From positions 12,365,479 through 12,429,478 of the forward strand of contig NC_089278.1 in assembly GCF_963678975.1 (NCBI RefSeq): a stretch of 64,000 nucleotides of DNA, given 5' to 3'. The position numbers and the translations under genes are program-made. The notes under the pieces were generated by a model, which saw only the letters and a program-made list of their open reading frames with translations, made no database searches and was not told where the DNA came from. Within the stretch, counting starts at the first letter, position 1. The number at the start of each line of letters is the position of its first letter. This DNA comes from Dysidea avara. Lineage: Eukaryota > Porifera > Demospongiae > Dictyoceratida > Dysideidae. Shown one piece after another: positions 34,075 to 46,979 of the stretch.

Positions 34075-34482
34075 CCTAGCTACCTATAATGGCTATGGCT
34101 GTTATAACCAAAAGTACATATTAGTTTCTGAAAGCAATGAAATTAGTTCTGTCGTTACTTTCATTTTTGCAAAAGCATATCATGTTGTTGTACATGAACT
34201 TGAAGAGTAACTGCTTAACTGACCTATACACTATGTGTATTGCTGATTACCTTGTTATGACTCTTATATGACCTTTATTATGCATAGTACAGCTGTACTA
34301 GTCCTGCCCCAAGGAGGATTTCCAATATAGCTACTATAGTTGACTACCCAAAACCTGCATACACCCTTCACTGTATGTGTAGGTATATACATAGTGAGCT
34401 TTATACTTACTAACCATGCATGTAGCTAAGACCTTAATCAAACATGAGCAACTTTAAATTAATGTAGCTAATGGGCCATGCA

Positions 34483-34936
34483 CAGTGGCGGATCTAGGAT
34501 TTTTAAAAGGGGGTTTCTGAAAGTTGGTGTGGCTGAATAAGGCATTTCTCCGAAAAATTTTGAGACTTTAGAAGTTCTGAGATTGGATTTTAGGCTATTT
34601 TTAGTTACCAATTGCAATAAATCCAATGTTTTAAATAAATGCTATATAGCTAACTATAGGGCAAAGATGGTGACTACAAGCTGTAGCTTTGATTGCTCTA
34701 TATTAGAGTAGTTACATGACTGCTCTATTAGAGTATCTCGATCGTTTTTAATGCAGTGAGAGAAGTGTTGCTGAGGGTTTAATAGCTATAAATGGTGTCA
34801 GTTAAGTGCAACTGCATGCATGCTACTGAAATACAGTGGTATATAGTTGTTTGCTATGACAAATTGTCAGTACAACAATGTTTATATATTTAAACTGCCA
34901 CTGAGCTAAATTTAAACCCCAGAAACCCCGCCACTG
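34483..34936. mobile_element. hAT-like MITE, CAGTGGCGG ends, 5-bp TSD
   Basis: It begins CAGTGGCGGATCTAGG and its right end, complemented, begins CAGTGGCGGGGTTTCTGG. ATGCA flanks exactly (34478-34482 and 34937-34941). It contains two inverted copies of the CTCTAATAGAGCAGTCA motif (34690-34744). Confidence 0.75.
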
Positions 34937-35216
34937 ATGCATGATGTCACTGCCATTCACAATTGCACCTACACTAGCTACCAAGGATCTATATATCCAC
35001 AATTCTGTCAGCTAATAATTTGAAGCGCATGCCCTGTAAAAAAATTAAGTGTGCTTTGCACACAAAAAGTGTGCCCTGTGACACCAAAGTGTGTTGTTTT
35101 GGTGCCCCGGTCACAGGGCACACTTTTTAAGTGTGTAGCTATATGCTTACAAATCATGCAACATCTAGCTGGCAGCTGTATAGCTTATTTTCCGATCATG
35201 GTCACCTTACATCTCC

Positions 35217-35345
35217 TTAGTCTCGCCGCGTGGCCAGACCAATTTTTCTCCCACGGCGCTTATCGATTGGAAATTATAAGCGCCCGCTCGAAAAAGATTA
35301 GGAGCAGGCGCTTATACTTTCCAATCAACAAGCGCCGTGGGAAGA
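35217..35345. mobile_element. Hairpin remnant related to the MITE at 18217
   Basis: AGTCTCGCCGCGTGGCCAGA then GCTTATCGATTGGAAATTAT, followed by an inverted partner (TTTCCAATCAACAAGCGCCG). It is directly followed by repeat R4. Confidence 0.6.
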
Positions 35346-35347
35346 AA

Positions 35348-35530
35348 AGCACCTGTTATCCGGGTACTTACCCGGTAGTTGTTAACCGTAGTCACCAGAT
35401 TCTACCTGAGTTACTGTTAACATGTTTTAGGTAATTTAGTCTGGAATCACAAATCCTATAGAAATAGGAACGGTTTTATAAATAGAAGGACAGGCAGACA
35501 GGGAATGCGCGAGGCCAGGAATCTGGGGAA
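35348..35530 (-). repeat. Repeat R4, copy a (inverted relative of 53118-53312)
   Basis: Complementary blocks include GGGTACTTACCCGGTAGTTG, TTCTACCTGAGTTACTGTTA and AGGAACGGTTTTATAAATAG in this copy and their counterparts at 53118-53312. Confidence 0.65.
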
Positions 35531-36889
35531 TGAACGGGTTGTTTGAGGTACATAAATTGTGTCTACACACACTTCTTTAATACTGGGTTGATGCATTTTA
35601 TCGTGTATGATTGGGTTAGAGAAGAATTGGACGGTTTATGACTTGGGAATGGGTTGGGGGGGAGTGGAACATAGATTCTATTTTGCCTGGAAATTAGCAC
35701 TTATATATCACCATGATTCTCGCTGCTTTTTTGTTAAAATCAGTCTGCTACAGTATACATGGAACAGTATACGACACCATACTTGGACCACGTTCTCCCC
35801 ATGGTTACCTTAGTGGGTCCCCCTTGCAGTAGATGGTGGACAGTGTGATATTATCAACAGCAAAGAATAGCTATACAAGGGGGTGATACACAGGCACTCA
35901 CTGGTAGATCTGTGACCGCAGTCAAAGTCTTGACCCACCGAAATTTCACTTTGATCTGTGACTAAGAGCCTTTTTCAATCTTTGACCGGTGACCTAGCGA
36001 CGATATTTCACTACTTTTCGATTGTGGGAAATTTTGACCGTTGACTTGGCTCAAATTTGGTGGCCTTGACCTTTAACTTAGACTTTGACCGTGGTTGTAG
36101 ATCTACCTACAGTGAGTGCCTGTGAGTCACCCCCTTGCTATAGAACCATCTGTAACCACACATCTTTTTTTTAAATTGACCTAAATGTAGCTTGATCTTC
36201 TGACAATGGGGTTTTATTGCTTGACAGTCAAAAGAGTGGTTAGAAGACGAGTGATTTGTTGGGGTAAATTGCTTCAGGCACAAATGGTTTTTGGGAAGAA
36301 AATCATCTGGTTTTTAAGTTACTTGATTATCTCTCCTTTTGATCCCTTGATTTAACCTTCCCATTGTTTGATTTGATGGTTGCTGGTTCTGCCATTGGCA
36401 GTGACAGGAACTTATGAGCCGCTGAAGGGTAGTGACTACCTCTTGAACAACTAGGAAATGGCTTAAAACAAGATTTTTGTCACTGCTGCTTGCTTGCTGC
36501 TACTACTGCTTTTGAGTGGCATAGCCAAAGACAATCAGAGCCTCAGCCTTTGTTACTGCACTTCAGTCTGTCTAATCTAAAGTGCAGTTAGCCCTGGTGA
36601 TGATACTGAATAAGCCCCTAGTGATTGACTATAATACTTGTTGCAGCTATACTGACATACAGCAATTAGTAGCAATAGTCAATGTAATAAGAACAGAAAC
36701 AGCAAGCTGTTACACCATGCTAAGTGTGCAGAAACTGCAGCAAGTGATCTTGAGTCAAAATAAGCTGGGAGACTTTTCTATAAGTATCAAAACCTTTGAA
36801 CTAGCTATTTTGCTACACCCTACGTATGTGTGCTCATTTACCTGGGTAGACCTTGGGTAACTGGGGAAGCAAATGTCGACTGTCTGCAT
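35531..36889. other. Non-coding
   Basis: No supported gene. A palindromic GGTGAC/GTCACC style region (about 35880-36130) begins TACAAGGGGGTGATACACAG and ends CTGTGAGTCACCCCCTTG, indicating a small inverted-repeat element of about 255 bp with GACCG repeats inside. Confidence 0.45.
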
Positions 36890-36892
36890 CTC

Positions 36893-37113
36893 ACACAATG
36901 GGTGGAGGTCCAGATGGGACTTTATGTGTCCACACCTTCACATGTGACACATGGTACAGCCTCCTGGGGTTCACTAGTTTTCCCCCCAGGACGATTTTGC
37001 TGGCATTAACTCATAGTACCTGAGCAACGCACAAGTGTCCCAGTGCTGGTTCAGTTGGTAGGCATGACTGTGCTAGCGGCAGCCAAAGGCTTTGCTTTGC
37101 TTTTGCCCATTTA
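36893..37113 (+). repeat. SINE-like repeat R3, copy a
   Basis: About 220 bp, shared with 38326-38514, 40124-40360 and, reversed, 48998-49140. Landmarks are CACACAATGGGTG, CCACACCTTCAC, GTCCCAGTGCTGGTTCA and AAGGCTTTGCTTTG. Two of the copies run straight into (GT)n. Confidence 0.7.
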
Positions 37114-37478
37114 GTTACTTCTGATGTGAATATGCCATGGGTTTTTTTTCCTATGTATATCCTTGTCTCTGATTATTGGATGGGGACCTGTAACATTAAG
37201 GCAGACCAACTGCTGCAATCTCATATGGTCCGGCTAGACTTCTTGAATGCACAGCTGAGACAAAATTGCATCAAATAAATGCTCCTATACCATTAATGTA
37301 AAGATGGTACCAATTGTACATTGCATTGGTTATGATAGCGTACAATTTGTTATATGTATGTGAGAGAGGGAGCTCACGTGCAGATCACCAGATACATAAA
37401 CACGTATACACAAATAATATTATTTATCCTATTACATATAGATCTGTATGGGTGTAGTATAATGTGTGCGTGCGTGTT

Positions 37479-37619
<141 letters not shown>

Positions 37620-37944
37620 GAGCTGCCAGAATGCAAACATTCATGTAGTTTCCAAGGTTACATGGTGATATACACATTTGGGGTTTAATCTAACTGACCT
37701 ACTCAAAGACAATTAAAAACTAATTTGTCTTCTGAGCAAATACTCAGTAAATAAACGCAAAGCAAACTCGTACATGGATCATATTGAACTCTGCATTTGC
37801 TTGAGAAATCTTATCTCCATTGAACGTTTATTATAAATCTAAATTAAAGTATGCTGCGGAAAAAATAGTCGGACATTTGATGCATATATTACTACTCAGG
37901 ATCAACAAGAAGTTACTAAATACATGTATATATATATATATGGG

Positions 37945-38245
37945 GTCAGAATCTTGACATCACAACACTGTTGAATACAGACTAGCTGGTGTCTTGATCC
38001 CAAACAACATGTAATTTAGTCAAGTGCCTAAGGAGCCACACAGTGGAGTTCTTGCTGCGTTTAGAGCTGTGCAGGTAAGACAGTTGCATCACTAGTCTGG
38101 GTAGTACTTCCACCACCTCTGTCCAGATTCCAGGCTAGGTGGCTCCTTAGGCACTTGACTAAGTTTGACTAAATTTGACCAAATGACAAGTTGCTTGGGA
38201 TCAACTCACCAGCTGGTCTGGGTGTTGCGATGTCAAGATTCTAAC
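37945..38245. repeat. Foldback repeat R7, copy a
   Basis: TTAGTCAAGTGCCTAAGGAG (near 38017) pairs with its complement near 38150. AGACTAGCTGGTG...TCTTGATCCCAAAC and the complementary GGGATCAACTCACCAGCTGG extend the arms. A relative lies at 50325-50620. Confidence 0.7.
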
Positions 38246-38325
38246 TCTCTGCTATGTTTGCTTGTTTTTGGTAGCCTTCTTGTTGGTTCCGAGTAGATTG
38301 TCCAACCATTTTAAGCAAATACTGA

Positions 38326-38514
38326 CTCACAATAAGGGTGAGATTCAGGTGGGACTTTGGGTGCCCACACCTTCACCTGTAAGTCATGGGACAGCCTCCT
38401 CGTAGCACCTGAGTAGCAAATTAGTGTCCCAGTGCTGGTTCACTGGGAAGGCATGCATGACCATGCTAAAGGCTTTGGCTTGTTTGCTTTGTGCGTGTGT
38501 GTGTGTTTGTGTGT
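38326..38514 (+). repeat. SINE-like repeat R3, copy b, ending in (GT)n
   Basis: Same landmarks as 36893-37113. The 3' end GTTTGCTTTGTGCGTG leads directly into a short GT array. Confidence 0.7.
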
Positions 38515-39298
38515 CCTGGTATCTTGAATAGTGGGTCCAGGTCAGGGTTTCATTTAGGGGAAGGGGGACACTCATTCATTTAGGGGAAGGAGAACCCTCA
38601 CTTATTGGTAAATCCTTGGTCCCTTTAAATTTTAGGCAATAGTTTAAATGAAAGTGCATCAGGAACAGTAGTAACCTGAGAATGCACTAGAACCAATCTA
38701 AGAGACTCTAAAATACACTGAATGAGCTTGTCATTCTCAGGTACCTGAGCATGCACTAGAATCAATCTAAAATGTCTAAAATACAAAATTTCCTGGATGG
38801 GCTGTCATTCTCAGGTTACTGAGAATACACAAGAATTTCTTGGAGGGCATGTCATTCATACCTGAAAATGTGCTGCGTGTATATTTTGTAGGTATTTTGT
38901 AGGTATCATTACTTTTATATGTTCCGTGTTTACAAGATTTATTGTAGTGTGTGCTGCAATGGTGGGACAAGTGTATAGGATAAAACCCTCACGACCAGTT
39001 AACCTACTATAGTGTGTAGTTAGAAAAAAGTGTTAGCCATTTTACTATTATTCATATACATACAGGTAGACAGGTTTTTCAAAACTCGCCAGTTTCTACA
39101 TATTTATGTAATCCTGCATATTGATACATAAAGATTGAATCATTGATAATGTCCCACCATGAGTAAGCATTTGGCAATGTGGTGACTTGTAATTTAGTTG
39201 AACGGTTAGCTTTATACATCAGACATAGTGATGAAAGATGTACATATAACCATGGTAACCATATTATCCATCATCAGTGATGTTTACAATGTATAATA

Positions 39299-39690
39299 GT
39301 GTATGGGTATGACATGGAATTTGGAATTAAAAGTCTGAAAGCGTGTAGCAATGCTACTAAGGGAACTTGTAGACCCCACATTGCTACTCAAATCATTTAT
39401 TTTTCAATGGCTTTTTATGCAGTTGTGTTGACAATGCATCTGATAATAATACTAGAGCCATGGCAACCATTACCGTGCATGCTCATATAAGCACCTTTAT
39501 GTCATTGGTTAAACCAACAACTAACATGTTCTGAAGGCATAAAGTAGTATCTGGGACAAAACCAGAAGCTTCAGAACCTTTAAAGGTTTTGTAACGTCTT
39601 GCTCCTCCAAAACTTTGTAACCATGGATGTTTATCAGTCAAAAAGCCAGGTGTTCCTAGAAGCATGCAACTATCGTTGATATATTGCATA
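39299..39690 (+). repeat. Repeat R5, copy a (inverted relative of 46980-47400)
   Basis: Blocks TTTTGTAACGTCTTGCTCCT, GAAGCTTCAGAACCTTTAAA and GCATGCTCATAT occur here and, complemented, at 46980-47400. Confidence 0.65.
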
Positions 39691-39715
39691 TGCATATATT
39701 ATGTATACTCTCAGC

Positions 39716-39756
39716 TTTGTGTGTCTGTGTGTGTGTGTCTGTGTGTGTGTCTGTGT

Positions 39757-39790
<34 letters not shown>

Positions 39791-39791
39791 C

Positions 39792-39822
<31 letters not shown>
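39716..39822. repeat. Interrupted (GT)n/(CTGT)n microsatellite followed by (GA)n
   Basis: GTGTGTCTGTGTGTG variants, then GAGAGAGAGAGA at 39808-39820. Confidence 0.95.
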
Positions 39823-39978
39823 AACCTGTTAATCAGGACACTTGAAAACAAGGACACCTGCAAAATCTGGACACTTGGAAATGGTCCAAAGTATTCCTTA
39901 ACATGCAAACAAACCTTGATAATCAGAACACTATTGATTGGTCCCAAGGCGTCCACAGGTTTCACTGTAACTTTAATT

Positions 39979-40100
39979 ATGTATGTATGTATATACATAC
40001 GTATGTATGTATATACATACGTATGTATGTATGTATGTACGTATGTGCATACTGCACATACACATGTACACAACATACGTACATATGTATGTATGTGTGT
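39979..40100. repeat. Palindromic TATG/CATA tetranucleotide array
   Basis: Alternating GTATGTATGTA and TATACATACG blocks, self-complementary. It adjoins SINE copy c. Confidence 0.9.
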
Positions 40101-40123
40101 ATACAAATGCCAACAGTCCATGT

Positions 40124-40360
40124 TTCACACAATGGGTGAAGGTTCAGGTAGGACTTTTAGTACCCACACCTTCACCCGTGAGACATGATACAGCCCCATA
40201 CAGGTTACTAGTCCTGCCCCAGGAGGATTTGCCAGTGATGACTCATAGCACTTGAGTAGTGCACAGGTGTCCCAGTGCTTGTTGACTGGGTAGGTGTGAC
40301 TGCATTAGTGATAGCTTAAGGCTTTTCACTTTGCTTTGTGTGTGTGTGTGAGTGTGTGTG
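40124..40360 (+). repeat. SINE-like repeat R3, copy c, ending in (GT)n
   Basis: It contains an internal hairpin (GGGTGAAGGT...ACCTTCACCC). The 3' end CACTTTGCTTTGTGTGTG enters a GT array. A partial copy follows at about 40730-40790. Confidence 0.7.
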
Positions 40361-40416
40361 GGGCCCCCATGCATACACTTCATACATTGCATACACAACA
40401 TACTGATTTGGAACAG

Positions 40417-43144
40417 GCTGAAGAAGCTCAGATACCTGCCATTGTCCGTAGCCCAACCTCCCGCTATGAGGTCCACCTAACCAGAATGAAAAGGCTTGTA
40501 AATCTAGGTTACTCAGTGTTCCTTGGCTAAGTGGGCGTGATGTGTCTCATGGGGGATGGGGACTGGGATTAAGAGTTGATCCCAGGACAGGTAGTGAAAG
40601 GTGTGTGTATCATATGTAGTACACTGTAGTGTGTGCGTGTGTGTGGTGTGAGGGGAAGCAAATGCCTAATTTATCTTGGATGTAGGGTTCCACGGCCTCT
40701 ATTTACATGAAACTATGACAGTTCTTATGCATGTTACCATAGTTCTGTGCAGCCTCAAGTGCCTAAGTGTTACACAGGTGTCCCAGTGCTGTTTCTGCTC
40801 ACAATAGGGTTTCTTTGGACTTGAGACTCATTAATGTGATACTGAGATGGGTGCATAGTTAGTGATTCTGCACTGTACTACACAGACAAAGGTCCATCGT
40901 ATCCACGTCCAAGTATGCTGTAAGCTTATCAAGTCTCAAGTCATATGTATTGTATTTCACAGAAGAATTATTGGACTAATGTTTCATGATATTATTGTGA
41001 TGATGTCTACGCTGATAGTTAATGGCTAAACACTACTCAGTCATTCAGTATTATTGGGTGATCTCTTGTTACATGACCCATCTAATTGTGTTGTTGTTTG
41101 GTTGTGTTGCTAGAGATGGTTGTCAAGCACTGAAGGAGTATGTTGCTATGACAAAGAAGGAGCTGCCAGAGCCGGACTCTTCCCAGTGGATGTCAAGAAT
41201 GATAAGTATGTCTTGTATCTGAGTAGTGAATGTGTTGGTGGTATGGTGAATTCTTGAATTGTTGCTCTCTATATATCCCTAGAGAGCAACAATTCGAGAA
41301 TTCACCATACCACCAACACATTCACTACTCAGATACAAGACATACTTACCATTCTTGACATTATATACATAGTTCAATATCTTAAAGTCAACCGTTATTT
41401 ACTAAGAATAATGGTACTGCAGTGTTCATAATGAAAAAGTTCCACTGCAGTATCCACAAATACCCATGTGATACTGAGTACCTTGTGGTGTTCACTTGGT
41501 GGCTGAGAACTTATTAACATGCTCAAGTCCATTTTTGGAAACTTTTCATCCCGGCTACTACCCTCTATGTTTCACTCCCCTTCGTGATTTACTCACTTAT
41601 ATCGCACAGATTTAAGTTTAATAGAAGGCAAGCTTCAATCTTGCCATTTATGGCACTGCACAGATTTAATTGTTAGAAGCTATGATCATACTAGACATTA
41701 TATTGTTCATTCAAAACCCAAGGGTTAATTTTGGGCACAATACCCTCAACAACTAAAACAGTAGTTTGTGTGGATGAGACCAGTTGCAGCTGCAAAACAG
41801 TCTTAAGACTTGCGTACAAGTCGTTTTATCAATATTGAGGGTTAACTTAAGGTGAGCCTTATTGCTACAGAAAGGGTCATCTGCAATAAATAAGTATTGT
41901 AACAGACATTATCAACAATCGACAAGTGGGTGTGTCTCCATGTAAGTCTACAGACAGCTACAGAGACCATAAGTGGGCTGTCTTGATGCCAGACTAGTTA
42001 CCTACCATACGCATGCAAGGAAAATTTTGACAAATCGATTTAATTCGTCAAATTTAAATTCATCAAATGCCCTTAAGCATCTTTAAAGATGCAAGTTTTA
42101 TCTACATCAACATTTATTTCGTCATATCTGCTGAAGCGTAAATTCATAAAATTTTACTTGCGTCTAAATTTCCTTGCATACAGTATAAGCAGCAGCAGCA
42201 GCAGCACTCGATCCCTATAAGTGGGAATGATGCCATGCATGCCCACAGACAGCAGCATTCAATCCCAATAAAATAATGGACATGGATCCATAATCGTGAC
42301 AAATACCAAAATACTCTCAAATGATGGGCATGGTTCCATGTAAGTTTCTTCAGTATGTACATGTATTTCCATCAATAAAATTGAACTTGTAAATTTATGC
42401 ACATGTGATCCCATCTGGGTCAGACCCAGATATTTAATAAAGTGGACAAGACCCACTTGATCTGGACAAAATGCAACCCAAGTGACCAGGATAATCTGGA
42501 TGACCCGACCCACTTACAACACTGGCACATACGTATGATAAGGTTGCTAACTATAGGTAATGGTTACTAGGTACACTACTAACTTTAAGTTTCTGATAAT
42601 AGTGCATAGGTACACATACCTCGTTCTGATTAGAATATTATGATTGTGGTGACATAATGTTTCATAAAAAATCACATGCCTTTTACGTTTTTATACAGAC
42701 CCATGTTGTGTTACTAAGGATTCTGACAATCGCCTCCTGGCTCTGGTAGCTAGGATCAAGGTACACTTCTGCAAAGTTTAGTATGCTGCTACATACAATG
42801 TATTTCTCTACACAGAAGAGGATGGTTCATGTTGCTGTAACTACTACAAAGAATAACTGCAAGGACATTATTATAGAATCCTTTACATGTATACTGTACA
42901 TAAATTTTATGACATCACGATGTATGTATTTATTGAGTTTTTTTAAGTGCATGATACTAATGTCGTTACGCATGTATGTAGTATGTGTGGGAAATGGCAT
43001 AAGCCATTTCATGTCCATATCTATTTTACCCATGAGATTATGCACTACACAACCTGATCATGACACAACTACTTTATACAGTTTGCAATGGCCAAACACA
43101 AACAGCAAGTGTTCTTGTATTTTGTTAACAATATAGCACTCTGA
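40417..43144 (+). CDS. Possible multi-exon gene of unknown function (four candidate exons)
   Basis: Candidate exons are 40417-40493, 41114-41205, 42699-42760 and 43082-43144. Phases agree through all joins (2, 1, 0) and a stop ends the last. Exon 2 reads ALKEYVAMTKKELPEPDSSQ after CQ, and exon 3 reads PCCVTKDSDNRLLALVARIK. Both look like real protein rather than random sequence, and the acceptors TTGCTAG and TTTTTATACAG are good. Weak points: the first donor would be a GC rather than GT, no start codon or upstream exon was found, and I recognise no family. The exon 2 donor lies inside an 81-bp inverted repeat. It may be the 3' end of a gene, a decayed gene or chance. Confidence 0.35.
41190..41361. 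repeat. Inverted duplication, two 81-bp arms with a 10-bp loop
   Basis: Arms 41190-41270 and 41281-41361 differ at two positions by eye. The left arm includes the last 16 bases of the candidate exon 41114-41205 and its splice donor (AAGTATG). Confidence 0.85.
42775..42905 (+). repeat. Repeat R6, copy a (inverted relative of 44715-44870)
   Basis: CAGAAGAGGATGGTTCATGT and TTTACATGTATACTGTACAT occur here and, complemented, at 44715-44870. The pair flanks about 1.8 kb. Confidence 0.65.
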
Positions 43145-44714
43145 ATAGTAATACTTGTTTTGAACAGTTGCTTAGTACAGTTAGTAGCTAGTATGTATAT
43201 GACTGAGGATATATCTGACCGAATTAGCATAGAGGCTTTCTGTTCATGTCCTTGTATACCGTATTATTGTGAAATTTCTATATACCTATTAATTTTGTAC
43301 ATGTATATAGTTCGTAACTGATCATGACTAGTTTTCAAACAAATACCAGTACTGTGTAGAGGGTAGTTTGTAATTATAATCAATGCTTAAGCAATAATTA
43401 TTATAAATTTAGTTTGTGTGTGGAAGAATGTATCTAAAGAGATTGATTTGATTTTTTCTCATGCATACAGTAATACGTAATTGCCGTTCTTCCCTACCAT
43501 TGCACACACACAGCACACCAATAAACACAATACAAAACACAACCACTAGACAGACATTGCCACTCACACACACAAAATTTAATAGCATGATTATTTTGGG
43601 TTAAAAGGATACAAATTCATTATACTATTTACAAGTAACAGGCCTGAGTGTGGCAGCAGTGAGAGAGGTCCACCAATTAAGAAGCGGCAGGCAACCGGAA
43701 AACTTTATGGAGCCATCACATAATGCAATATTATCTAATAAAGCATACATGTACCGCTAGCTGCTTATTGTAGTGATAATTAATATAAAATACATAACTT
43801 AGGCGGCTGAAAATATTATTGTAATGACATGAAAAGTTATGGCTCATAAAAGTTTGAAAGTAGTTATGCAGCAAATTAATGTGCTCATGGCCACATGTAC
43901 TGTTTTTGTTGTTCTAGAAGTGAGAGGTCTGTATAATAATTATGTTATTATACATTTTCAGTTTTTCAATGGAATTTAGACCCCACAGAATCACAGATAT
44001 GGAATAATAAAGTCATAATGATGAACATAACTTACTTTGGGAACAAATTGAATGTAATAGCTTTGTGCATGTATGTTTTTAGACAAAATCAGTTATCAAT
44101 TGAACTTTTAACCAGACTTGTAAATACAGACCTTCCGCACATAACCACATTATTAACTTCATATCAGACTAAGATGTGAACTATACACAACTTCAAGCCC
44201 ATTCCAGAAGCTTCAACAGTAGAAGCTGTATAATAAGTGGTGATATCTGTGACAAGATAGTGATTGTCACTGCTTATACTATCACTAAGAAATCCGGTGG
44301 CGATCACTATCTTTAAGTTATTACCATGGATCTCACCACTTATTTTTAACAGTATAATAATAATGTGCTCTGTTAAGAACAGCTTATCTCTATATAGCAA
44401 AATAAAATGTAAATGAATCAGCAATAACATTATAATAGCTAGGAGTCTTATATTAGCTACATGCTCATTGAATCCTGTAAGCTAATGCTATTGTAAAGAA
44501 GTAGTGATGCACCATAATCAGCTTGTTACAGATTCAGTGAAATTAAACATGTACCCCTTAAAAATGGGCATTAACAATTTCCACAAGTTGTTATTGTTGA
44601 GATGCGCATAGGTGACCCATGAGAATACGGGCATGGAGTGGCTTAAAGTACTACATACTATATACATTATATTACTGTGCACTTTGAAAAACTCAATAAA
44701 AATAATATATGCAT
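42906..44714. other. Mostly non-coding DNA between the R6 copies
   Basis: Apart from the weak exon at 43082-43144 there is no supported gene. A 26-codon exon-like frame at 43643-43720 (after AAGTAACAG, reading PPIKKRQATGKLYGAIT then stop) is an alternative last exon for the gene candidate above. Confidence 0.35.
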
Positions 44715-44870
44715 CATGAAATGTCATAAAAATTAATGCGTGTACAGTATACATGTAAATATTTCTATAAATGTCCTTGTGGGATCATTATTCTTTGTGT
44801 AGAAGTTAACATGAACCATCCTCTTCTGTGTAAAGAAGTAACACATGAATACATTGTGTGTAGCAGCATA

Positions 44871-46979
44871 CCAAACTGTGCAGAAGCATACTATCCTTGG
44901 TAGAATGCTTAGGAACATGACATGGATCTGTGTAAAATGTCTGGCAATTAAAAACAAAAAACAGTACATAAACAAATTGATGAACTAAACACTCCTCAAT
45001 ACATATAGAGCAAAGCAAAGAGCCTACGGTAATTACATATGTAAATTGAAACACAGTCCAGTCAGCTCACTATAACTCCAAAAGTATACTCACTAGACAA
45101 GGCTGAAACTTTCACCGCCCATTGAATTTCCCACTAGACACCAAATTTAAAGAAGTCATAAAATGAAGTTCAAGAACAATGCAAACTGGTTAGGTTTATA
45201 CCTAGCGGGTTACATATGCTGTCTCTGAAACATACTTACATGTATACACACACACACACACACAAATACAAACACACCTAACCAAAATAAACTCTCGGTC
45301 TCAAATAAAGGCCCTATTTTGTTACAGACCAGGTCAAAAATGTTTTTAAAGAAATAAAAACTCAGTTTTTATATGATACATACATACACCTATACTGTAC
45401 ATACAATCATAGTTATGTACATGCATACAGATGTAGGCTGAGAGTATGCATAATATAATATATGTCTGCATATTGTATCAAAACACTGTTTCTATATGCA
45501 CATGCACTTGGAGTGCCCATGCAGATCCATTCCTAGGAGCAAAACAACCGAGTTATACTTTGCTACTTCTAAAAACTAGAAGCCCAGTAAATACCTTGCT
45601 TCAACCATCAATAAAATTTTGGCAAATAAATTTTTACGATTTTGTTTAGCAATAAAGAATCTCAATATTTTGTAATTCACAAATCAATACTTATTGGTTG
45701 CATAATTGCACAAAAGCACTTCAACACAAATACCAGAAATACGTATCTTCTCAAATCTAAGGGTAAGCCTTGAGGCCACTCTCCATTTTTGCACATATAT
45801 TATGCTGATTTAAATTTAACTGAATGTGCCACTCCTGTTAGCCTACAAGACATCTACATTATAAACAATTGGTAAACCTTTTTGTAAAGGTTTCACAACT
45901 CTTGTTTAGTACACTTATCAGTAAGAAGAAACCATAAGCTTGTGCTGAGTTAACACACACTCTATACAGCAACCATTTCTTAGATATACATTAGCATAAT
46001 ACATTTTGCTCAACTGACTGCAGACAGGTAAACATACATAAGTACACACCCCCACACCCACCAATTCACATGGATTTTCAGACAATTTGATGTCAGTAAC
46101 ATAGCCAGCTGTGGTGAGCTGAGTGATAGTTCTGCTTAATCAATTATATCATGATAGTGAGTAATATTATGATGACAATGATAGCATGCAATTGTACTGT
46201 CGTGATAAATTATGCATATCTGTAGTTAGTCAAAAACATGGCAAACACTGATAGTGTTGAAGTTGAGGAAACTGTGAAAGTCTAGTAGAACATGCACATC
46301 AAAGATTACAACAACAATGGAGTGTAAGAAAAGCAGCTAGCTACGTGGTGTGTACTAGTGTGTCGTTATGAGACGTTGAGTGACTGCTAGTAATATCGTA
46401 ATACTGCTGTTATTGTGATAAGTGATAGCTTTACTATCACTCAGCTCTATATATGTAAGCATATACAGTACTTGGATAAAAATTTGCATGAATCGATTTT
46501 TTTATAAGAGATTTGTGCAATACTAGGGTATCATAATCACTAAATCAATGCTAATAACAGTCTAGATTTACAATGCACCACTCAGGGACAGAGTTGTCAT
46601 GTGTCCTTAGCAACAGTTGTTCTATCCCAAGTGGTATATTGCATCATTTTTTGTGCCAGCTGTTTTCATTGGCCCTGCTAGAATTTTTCCAGTGTCAACT
46701 AAAAAGTGGCAAATATAACCAGATGATTTTTTCTACACCTACACACATATGGAAAAACCAGCTGTACTCACAAGACTATTATGTACAAGAACATCACCAT
46801 TCTATCAGGGCATTTTTACACATGTCTTTCATCTGATTTTTAGTACTCTATGCTAGGGTTGGAACGGAGGTCAAATTTTAACCTTTGAAGCTTTGTACAC
46901 ACCCACATGGTCACACACTTTTTTTGCAGCTGTACTACACAGGCTCTATTGTAATTACTTAGACTACAAAATTTGTCAA
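44871..46979. other. Non-coding
   Basis: Short (CA)n at 45245-45264. No gene or element could be supported. Confidence 0.45.

Noticed and set aside
41194-41357. Inverted duplication with CAAGAAT...ATTCTTG ends as a ninth CAAGAG-family member
   Set aside because: No matching 7-bp flanks (TGGATGT versus ACATTAT), and the arms extend beyond those ends.
42178-42210. (AGC)n run as a polyglutamine/polyserine coding repeat
   Set aside because: Only about five units, and no surrounding exon could be supported.
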